This document shows positions 56,617-64,000 of a stretch of DNA of 64,000 nucleotides, one piece after another. The translations under genes were made by a program, and so were the position numbers. The stretch's first letter is position 1. Each line of letters begins with the position of its first letter. The notes beneath the pieces are model-generated. The model had not been told where the DNA came from and ran no database searches. It saw nothing but the letters and a program-made list of their open reading frames with translations. The DNA is from Verticillium longisporum (lineage: Eukaryota; Ascomycota; Sordariomycetes; Glomerellales; Plectosphaerellaceae), in NCBI GenBank assembly GCA_019188255.1, contig JAETXT010000012.1, forward strand, positions 248,001-312,000. Reading direction: 5' to 3'.

Positions 56617-57235
56617 TCAGTTGCTTTTTCCCGTAGAATTATCACTCGGATCATCTGTATCTTCGTCCAGATTGTCGTGGCTGTACGGACCAACGTCTAC
56701 TAGAGACCCCTGTTGCGAGCAGGCGTCTAACCAATCACGGTTGACAAAGTCGACGCTGGAGATCGAATCAAGCAGTTGTGGTTTCTCCCTCACCCTCTTC
56801 CTCACTCTCTTCCTCTCCCCCCCTACTGACGCCTGGGCATACACAACCCGGGCATGTGGAGCTCGGACATGGGGCCCTTGCTAGGCACTTTTCCTCGCCC
56901 TCCTTAATCTCTGCCTCACTCTCTTCCTCACTCTCCTCACGCAGGACCCGTCTTTCTTGAGAAACGTTATATTCAAGGGGGTCTAGAAAGCGACCAGCTT
57001 CGTATGAATCCTAGAGCTAGTCGAAGGAGACAATAGACCCCCCTTGCTGTTCCAACTGGGAACTAGTATGATGCAAATCTCGATATTGATCCTCAGAGGT
57101 GCATAACACGGTAGTCGTTGGGAGGACCCGTTTGTGGAACGTCCCGCCGAGGCTTTGGATCACCTATTCGATATCCTCTAGCGTCACCTCAGCGGGCAAG
57201 GGGCAGCTGATTGCAACGTTGAAGGTTTTCTTCAT
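56617..57235 (-). pseudogene. BRCT protein 3, inactivated
   Basis: ATG 57235 opens MKKTFNVAISCPLPAEVTLE, matching the start of the two intact BRCT-only proteins (CPLP block). SLGGTFHKRV follows, then SFD*L*DSYEAGRFLDP, where the conserved Trp is replaced by a stop. Stops lie at 57164-57166, 57017-57019 and 57011-57013, all TAG. Restoring CAG or TGG at these places needs only CpA-to-TpA changes on one strand or the other. An acidic Glu-rich linker follows, then a frame change near 56780 and a second BRCT end (DFVNRDWLDACSQQGSLVDV). No TATA box recognised. Confidence 0.65.
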
Positions 57236-58145
57236 CGTGGTGTGCTGTACGGTGCTAGACGTGGTGTGGTTGCGTCGATCGCGTCTGAACGTGTGTCCCA
57301 ATTGTTTCTGAAGTGAGCCATGCTCCATCTCTTATACTGGAATGCCGTCAAGTAAGCGTGGATAAGTGGTCTAGCCTGGCCCATGTGTCTGATCTCACAT
57401 GAAGAACTTGGGGTTCGACGATTCATTTCTGAGAGGTTAATACTCGAATTCCGGGTACGCGCCTGCTCGCTGTCAATGAGATTCAGTTATGTACGTCTTT
57501 ACGTCAGGCCACTGTTAACTTTGAATTTGAATTAGCGGCTGTTACGTGGTGATATGTTGTCGGAAGCGAACTTTGGACACTGACAACTGGCAGCCGCGCG
57601 ACTAGCGCTTCGTCCTGGCTCTGAGGTGGGGCTGTCAGCCAGCCGGGAACCGGCAGAGAGCGTGTGGGATCAAACGAAGATCACAGCGCCCTGCCGTGGT
57701 CTCACCGTTTATCGACTACCTAGTTCAAAGCTATCCGGACGGACACAAGCGATGTGGACATGGAGGCAGTTATGACTTATGGCAGAAGCTCCAAGATAAT
57801 ACAACACTTGTGGTCGGCCAACACGCTATGTCACCATCGCTCGTGTCTTACATAGCTACGGGGGAGTCGTGGAGTGTTGTCATATTAGACTGTATTGGGA
57901 GCATAGTGTACATTATCCGCATCTATACGCTATAGAACTCCAAGAACTCCTTTCATGGCTAAGTGACCTCCCACTGGAACGCACAGATGAGCAAGTGCCA
58001 TGCTTGCGCAAGAAGAAATCTACACCTGAAAGCAGCGGTTCGCCAACGAAAGCAGTGCTTGTTTCCGATATAATGACTCGGCACCGTGTGCAGCAGCCTC
58101 GGCTTAAGCGTAAGGCGTGCTCATGGCAGGAAATGTCTCAGGCTG
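57236..58145. other. Stretch without a recognised gene
   Basis: Short frames only (up to 103 residues on the plus strand), no motif recognised. Confidence 0.35.
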
Positions 58146-58772
58146 CTAGTCACGTGTCGTGGCCAGTATCCCGCCTTTAAGAAACATAGATGGGAATAAT
58201 TTGTCTGACATATCGACAAAGTCGTAGTCGTTGAACGAAATAGCAGTAGCTTTTTCAACACCCTTCCCGTTGCTGCCACTAGGCGACGGGCCACTGGACA
58301 ACGAGCTGCTTACTAACATGGTGGCCAGCGGCACCTGAGGCGACATAGATAGCTCTCTGTCCAGGCTTGAATAGGACTCCGCACCGTCGCTCGAACTGCC
58401 CGACAGACAGGTAAAGTAAGATGACGGGGAGGACCCGACAGCCTTGGCGGCCAAGTCAGCCTTGGCGGCCAAGTCAGCCGAGGCGGCCCCCGCAGGCGGA
58501 CTGCTAGGTGCCGGCGTTGTGGCGTGCCTGGCTGCGACAGTCTCAAAGTTGTCGGGCCCCAAGATGCTCTCTTGCGGGACGGGGGACGCCGTTAAGCTTC
58601 GGATAAGGCCGTGCTATGATTCGTAGGCCTCGAGTTGGCCGTCATGACCGATGACCAGCACCGCCACTTTGGCTTTGTAGTAGCCGTAGAACGTGTCCGA
58701 CTTTTTGAAGATGCCGGTCTTTCGGTTCTCGAAGCCTTTACGAAAGTCTTTGTTGCTCTTCCCGCGCGTCAT
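58146..58772 (-). pseudogene. MADS-box-like protein, one nonsense codon
   Basis: From ATG 58772 the frame begins MTRGKSNKDFRKGFENRKTG and continues IFKKSDTF..AKVAVLVIGHDGQLEAY, which has the RK-x-G-I/L-FKK and hydrophobic-strand pattern of the MADS/SRF DNA-binding domain in its divergent fungal form. TAG at 58614-58616 stops the frame; a CAG at this place needs one CpA-to-TpA change. The same frame continues to 58146 through a Ser/Ala/Pro-rich region containing repeated DLAAKA units. The total frame is 209 codons. If the TAG is real the product is only 52 residues. The MADS assignment is tentative. Confidence 0.5.
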
Positions 58773-59632
58773 GATAGAACTGGCCTCTTGCGGAGACAAT
58801 CAATCGCGGAGATAATTAATAGCAGAACCTGGCTTGAAAGAACGTAGATTGCTACGAGCTGCTTATGAGCTTTGGCTTCTTTGGACTTTTGCCTTGCGAC
58901 ATGAGGCCAAATAGAGCGAGGGAGGGTCGTTGCATTTATGCCGTCTGCAGTGATACCGCCGGCAGCATCGCAAGTGTCGCGCTCGCCTAAATCTGTTTGA
59001 ATCTATTTACGTGGAGCCTCCTGGACTCGGGGCGAATGTGGCCCGGCGTCTAGGAGGCGATGCCGTCGCACGGCCCGGTTGGTGTTCAGGTCCGGTCTCC
59101 CTCCGTCTTTTGCAATCTCAGATCCAGCCGCCGAAACAGGTGAGTGGGGCTATGGGCGCGGCAACACGGCGTTTCGCATGGGGGGGCCGGCGCACGGGAC
59201 TGGCCAGACGGACGTCCAGGCCATCGCCGGCCGTTGCCGCCCGGTTATTTTAAGCAGCCGCTAGTAGCCTCCAATCTTGATGCCATTTCCGACACCACAT
59301 TCACCGGCCGGCGCCTCTGATCGGCGCTTATCCATAGGAGCGGTTTACGCGCCATAGCAACAGAGGACGCCCGGGTGCGCCGTCTTGGATCCATCTTGAT
59401 ATTACTTGCGGGTTTGGCCCGTGCTTTCGCGGGTACCGGCGCCGCTTCAATTGCTTTGTCAACTTTGGCATCTCTCCCACCAAGCACGCATCATGTGCCC
59501 CATGCCATCCGATCGATGTAGCCCCTTAAACCTGGATCATGCCCGGGCGCGGTGACCACGTATCATTCATTCCGTTTCGCGACTCTCCAAACCCTTCCCC
59601 ACCTCGACCCTGCGACGCTGCCGACTGCGACG
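58773..59632. other. Stretch without a recognised gene
   Basis: GC-rich middle part (59011-59260) with an 80-residue frame and no motif. Confidence 0.35.
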
Positions 59633-61651
59633 ATGGAGGCCTTGCACTACTACATGCTCTCTTTCTACATCCTCATAGTTGCGTCCCTCGTAGCCCGCCC
59701 TTTGCGACAGGCTTTTCCCTACGTACGCGTGTTTTATGCCTAGCGTCTAGTCTACCCACTGCTCATCCGCCGACAGCACTGGACGGGGGCTACCCGTCGG
59801 GAGGCTCTGGCCATCCTTTTATACGCCGGCGTAAATATCGCTCTTCTGCTGTACCCCTTCAGTCCACTTCCTACTCTCAGAGAGGCGGAGAGACGAGCGG
59901 GCGTGGCTGCGTTCGTCAATCTGGTCCCCCTCTCGATCGTCATTCGAACGAACGCTCTCGCCGCCCTATGTAATATACCTCTCGGTACTGTCAACCTCTT
60001 TCATCACTGGGTCGGCAGGGTCGCCATCGCCTAAGCGTTGATTCACGCTTTCATGGTCCTGGCCCTACGACCGAGGCCTGGTGCGGTTGTCACGTCGGGA
60101 TACATCGTAAGTGGTACTCTGGCTAGCTGAAAGGTGTAGTATAGAGTAAAGACTTAGAAGTTGCTAGGGACTCAGCACGCTGATGCTCATTCTCCCGTCA
60201 TCTCTGAGTCTGGCACGTCGGTATCTTGGTCGCTACTTCTTCGTCACTCACCTAGTCCTAGCCGTCTCGGCATTGACCGGTCTGGTATGGCATGCTTACC
60301 TTCTGCCCACGCCCGTGAGCCGTGCGCTCATTACGGTGGCATCTTCTTGTTGGACTGTTGCGGCTTGCGTCCGTGCCGTCCGGTGGTATCGGCGGTTTAC
60401 CGTCCGCGTGCTCCGACTAGAACTCGATGATAACGTCGCCCTCGTGACCGTGAACGCCGAAAGGCCTATCCAGGCCTCGGCCGACAATTATTTCAATATC
60501 TACTTTCCGGCCTCTTTCCCACGCTCTCTCGTGCCGGGCGTCCACGGCCACGCGATGAAGCCCTTGTGGTTCAAGCTAGGCGATCTGGCCTCGCTGGATG
60601 GGGTCCGCACCATGTCGTTCCTCATGGCGCGCGACGGCACACTCGCAAGCCGGCTCGAGAGACTAGTAGAAGGCGCTGTGCTGAAGCTTGATGGTCCTTA
60701 CGGATAGACATTGGACTTTCGCTAGTACGAGGACGTCATGCTGGTGGCGAAAGGCGCAGGGATCTCAGGAGTGCTGCCTTATGCGCTGCAGCTCGCCGAG
60801 CGACGGAAGAGTGATAGCGAAGTAAAAAAAGGAATCCAGCGCCTGCAGCAGGAAGAGACGAAGCTCTTGGCAAGCGCGGTAGAGATGCGTCGAGAGACTC
60901 TCGAAAGTCGACTTGACGCTATTCGAAAGAAGCGGGCATCTCTATCGCGCGTGGCGCTCTTCCAAGACAAAGCGCAACGAGTCGACTTGTTGTGGATGCT
61001 GGAGAACGAGAAGCAGGAAAGATGGACAGCCGACCTCTTCTCCGCATTGCAGCGCCTTGACCCAGACAATGTAAGTCGGGATCCCCCTCTTCCAGTAGCT
61101 GATATGACGTAGAGATGCGATGGTAGTTTCGGTTGTCGTACTGACGTTGCATTGTTCCAGAGATTGCTTGTGGTGTGGTGTCTCTATCCTGGCCCCCGGA
61201 CATCCAGGCTCCCGCCGTTCCCGCTTTCCGAACACTGGAGGTGTTTCTCTGCCGCGCCGGGCGGGGTTAACGTTATAGAGACGATGACGACCAGAATCTA
61301 ACAGAAGAGTACACGGGTGCGAGGTGAAATGATTGTCATCAGTATGTGACCGTTCTTTCCCGCTATCCTGCCTGCTGAGTGCTGAGGAGACTAATCTTGG
61401 TGGCATGGTTAGATTGCGGGGACCCGGATTTCACCATGCGCATGCGGGCTGGCGTCATTTCGGCCATGGGCGGCAACAGGTTTATCGAGTTTGTCGAGTC
61501 CGAGTATCAGCCGCGGTCGCATCCTACGATAGATGCTATCGTCGCGAGGCAGGCCGCCGGAAGGGGCGCTAGCAAGAGGGTGCGCGGCGGCAGGAGAAAC
61601 GCGGCCTCGAGGATAGTGGTGACGAGGAAACGACTGCATGAAGCTGCCTAG
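59633..61651 (+). pseudogene. Ferric reductase (FRE/NOX-type flavocytochrome), inactivated
   Basis: Exon 1 (59633-60106) encodes membrane helices with the haem-binding pattern (FHHWVGRVAI and nearby His). A 61-bp intron 60107-60167 (GTAAGT..GCTAG) joins in frame to exon 2 (60168-about 61069): more helices (RYFFVTHLVLAVSALTGLVW), the FAD-binding domain (NYFNIYFPAS) and the NAD(P)H-binding start GPYG with MLVAKGAGISGVLPYALQLA. A C-terminal exon piece around 61400 (DCGDPDFTMRMRAGVISAMG, EFVESEYQP) matches the family end. Stops at 59741, 60032, 60705 and 60723 are all TAG or TAA explainable by CpA-to-TpA from CAG or CAA. It would have reduced extracellular ferric iron using cytosolic NADPH. Confidence 0.75.
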
Positions 61652-62159
61652 GATAGACCCTTATGAATCCTTGATCTTAATCACAAGGCGTACGGCAAGC
61701 GTCTTTGCGCGTCGTAAATTCAACGTATAATTGGATACTATTCATGCCATGTCTGTGGGAACGTACTGTGGAGGCATGAATGGCTTCCCGCACAGCTTTC
61801 TCATGGGGTCGATGAGATGCTCTGACGGATTTGTCTAGCCTGGACGGGTTCTAGCTTGCCTCTGGACCGAAGACGCACCCATTCTGATCTCATCGTTGCT
61901 TTTTACTACCTCTGCCTCTGATATCCGTCTTGCGTATCCGAGAATAGACCGCCTAGATGTTGGTTGTGACTTTCGACTTTCACCAGCCTGTCGCTTTCCG
62001 CAATTCGATTTCTTTTTCTAAGCCCGCGGCTAGGCGACACACATGGCATATAAATCCAACTAGCTCTGTCCGGTCAGCTCTATCCATATTTTCCCTTCCA
62101 CACGAACGTCTTCAGACATAAATCGTCCCCTCAGATTGCAATCACCATAGATAATCGAT
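61652..62159. promoter_or_regulatory. Upstream region of BRCT gene 4 with TATA box
   Basis: TATAAAT at 62049-62055, about 105 bp before ATG 62160. Nothing else recognised in this stretch. Confidence 0.4.
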
Positions 62160-63719
62160 ATGGCCTCTGCAGACAATCTTCAGCCGGACGCCGATGCGTC
62201 TAAGCCACTTTCGGATTGCGTTGTCGCGGTCTGCGGCAAGTTCAATCGAACTCATCAGCAAGTTGAAAAGGACATCAAGACGCTTGGAGGCAGCTACAAG
62301 AAATCCTTCTCTAAGAAGCTCACCCACCTCATAGCTACCCAGGAGTCGTACTATTAGCCTTCCAACCTTGTCGAGAAGGCCAGAAAGCACAACTGTGTGA
62401 TCGTCGACATGAAATGGCTAGAGGAGTGCTTTGATTCCCAGTCGAAGACGGACACCGCACCTCACCTTCTTGGTCAGCAGGACGAGAGCGACCAGGAAGA
62501 GTCCGGCAGTCAGTCCGGCGACTAGTCCGGCGACTAGTCCGGCGACCAGTCCGGCGACCAGTCCGGCGACGATCAGAGAGCAGACGAGCGGCACGAGAAG
62601 GAGAAAAAGGTCCAAATCCTGCGAAATGCTTATATTTGTGTCATTGCCACTCCCAAAGGCCAAAAAGAGGAGCGCATCAAGAGCGATATCCGCGCCTTGG
62701 GCGGACAATACCAAACGGCCATCACGAAGAAGACCACCCACCTCTGTGCGTCACAAGACCAGTTCGATAGCCTCCATAAAGACATCGTGCGTGCGCGTGA
62801 CAAGGGCATTCCCGCTGTCGACCTGTCGTGGTTAACCAATACGCTCAATTTAAAGCAGGTCATAAACACTGATAGTTATGTCCTTCGAAGTGGTAAGGAG
62901 ACGAGGTCAAAAGGCAGCCAGAGGAGAAGCAAGTCCCCAAAGCACAATGGAACGAGCGACGAGGAGAGCAGTGAAGAAGATGAAGAGAGTGACGAAGAGC
63001 AGTACGGATCTCCTGCCCGTTCAAACACATGGAGATCGAAGAAAGGGCGCTTGGCAACTCCGCTAGACTCTGAAGATCGTCGATCCACCATACCCGCTAA
63101 GATATCCGATCTATTCTAGAGTACCAATACGCAAAGACTCCTCGCCATGCCCCTACATCCACCCAAGAATCAAGACAGGGCTGGGAGTACTTTCATCGAG
63201 CTTATGAGCGATCCGGACTAGAAGACTAGTGGGAAAAGCAAACCACTAAAAGGGGAGATCCGAACCGAAGTGAACCAGGGACAGCTTTTGGTTGTAGCAC
63301 TAGGGAAAAACGACGAATATCCGGAAGCCATGAGAGCCTTTCTCGTTCAGGGCAGTCGCTATGCTAGACACAAGGCAAGCTTCCAGCAACTCGGCCGACA
63401 AGCGATGAAGTCCGGCACGAAGACTGACTTTCCTTAACTGACGCTGGACAAAATGAACGTCGTTCTAGTGGCATCCAATGAAGCTGAGTCGGTGTCCGTT
63501 GTGTTGTTTCTGGTTAAGGGTACGCAACACCTGCAGCTTGCTTCTCGCTTAGCTCTGAACGAGATCTTGGGCAATAAGAAGGGAGATTAAATCGTGATTG
63601 GGAAGAGGCGAATAGCTGGACAGGGTGTTCCGAAGAAGATGAAGCCAGTCGAGGTTTCGACCGAAGTGTGGGACATGCTCGAGAGGAAGAGCAACGGGAG
63701 GACTTCGTCGGCCGGATAA
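62160..63719 (+). pseudogene. BRCT protein 4, inactivated by in-frame stops only
   Basis: One uninterrupted reading phase of 519 codons is followed from ATG 62160 with seven internal stops (62355, 62523, 62535, 63117, 63219, 63435, 63588; five TAG, two TAA) and no frameshift. BRCT domain 1 (about 16-87) shows DCVVAVCGKFNRTHQQVEKD, TLGGSY and VDMKWLEECFD. A QSGD repeat linker follows, then BRCT domain 2 (about 155-232) with NAYICVIATPKGQKEERIKS, ALGGQY and VDLSWLTNTLN, an acidic Ser/Glu linker and a C-terminal region of about 170 codons of unknown kind. It differs from the other three by the linker and the C-terminal region. Every stop would be CAG or CAA after one CpA-to-TpA change. Confidence 0.7.
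62511..62570 (+). repeat. 12-bp tandem repeat encoding QSGD units
   Basis: Five units of CAGTCCGGCGAC; in units two and three the first C is T, giving TAG. The unchanged units act as an internal control for the C-to-T changes. Confidence 0.9.
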
Positions 63720-64000
63720 GCTCGGAGGGGTGTCGCTGGGCGATGCATCTCGCGTGCCATAAGAAACGTGCCGTATTGCGAGTAGTGCTGAATTTCGTAC
63801 ATTGTTTCTGTAAGCCACGCAAGTACTTGCCTCTTTTAGTATCACGAATAAGGTGTCTGGGCGTCTGATGTCTAGGCGTCTGATGTCTGGGCGTCTGATG
63901 TCTGGGCATCTGACGTCTAGGCGTCTGAACACCATGCTGCCGATGCTCGCTGCATATCTGTGTTATTCTTGTTTCTAATGAAACATCGGCAATCCGTGAG
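63720..64000. other. Window end with 15-bp tandem repeat
   Basis: At 63856-63928 the unit TCTGGGCGTCTGATG is repeated nearly five times with single-base variants. No gene recognised; the plus and minus frames across it are repeat artefacts. Confidence 0.7.

Noticed and set aside
62160..63719. Recoded TAG/TAA as glutamine
   Set aside because: Intact genes in the window end normally at TAA or TAG, and BRCT 3 needs Trp, not Gln, at one stop; RIP explains all cases.
1..64000. CRISPR array, bacterial operons, rho-independent terminators
   Set aside because: The sequence is fungal; no spaced direct repeats of that kind were seen.
1..64000. tRNA genes
   Set aside because: No sequence with convincing A and B boxes was noticed by eye; a covariance-model scan would be needed to exclude them.

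Overview
The window looks like nuclear DNA of a filamentous ascomycete (Pezizomycotina, probably Sordariomycetes). The reasons are short GT..AG introns of about 46-165 bp with CTAAC/CTGAC-like branch sites, a dispersed 5S rRNA gene, a Tad1/I-type LINE, a fungal Tc1/mariner transposase, and families typical of that group: patatin-like, alginate-lyase-like, F-box/ankyrin, ferric reductase and hexapeptide acetyltransferase. It reads as an accessory, repeat-bearing region rather than a core one. No database search was possible, so family names rest on motifs read by eye.

Positions 1-39006 form one giant inverted repeat. The left arm (1-19330) and right arm (19672-39006) are reverse complements around a 341-bp unique spacer (19331-19671). 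The left arm is cut by the window edge. The arms appear to differ only in homopolymer lengths at four sites. From outside inwards each arm carries: a decayed LINE; a two-exon membrane-protein gene; a broken PD-(D/E)XK nuclease-like gene; a broken Tc1/mariner transposase; a truncated patatin-like gene next to an AT-rich block; a small secreted-protein gene; membrane-protein ORFs; a divergent pair encoding an alginate-lyase-like and a beta-helix protein, both secreted; a 5S rRNA gene; and the 3' part of a Ser-rich gene that the palindrome centre interrupts. Every arm gene therefore occurs twice in opposite orientation. This is either a recent fold-back duplication or an assembly artefact.

Positions about 39.5-52 kb are single copy and hold mostly intact genes: small lineage-specific-looking genes with visible TATA boxes and one or two short introns (210-aa coiled coil, 317-aa secreted Ser/Thr-rich protein, 116 aa, 100 aa, 240-aa zinc-binding, 439 aa), an F-box/ankyrin gene, and a divergent pair of proteins made of two BRCT-like domains each.

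Positions about 52-64 kb are mostly dead genes whose frames are interrupted by TAG/TAA codons explainable as CpA-to-TpA changes, the pattern of repeat-induced point mutation (RIP): an acetyltransferase, an unknown gene, two more BRCT genes, a MADS-like gene and a ferric reductase. The best candidates for new biology are the four-locus BRCT-only family and the cluster of small orphan genes. The most striking structure is the palindrome.
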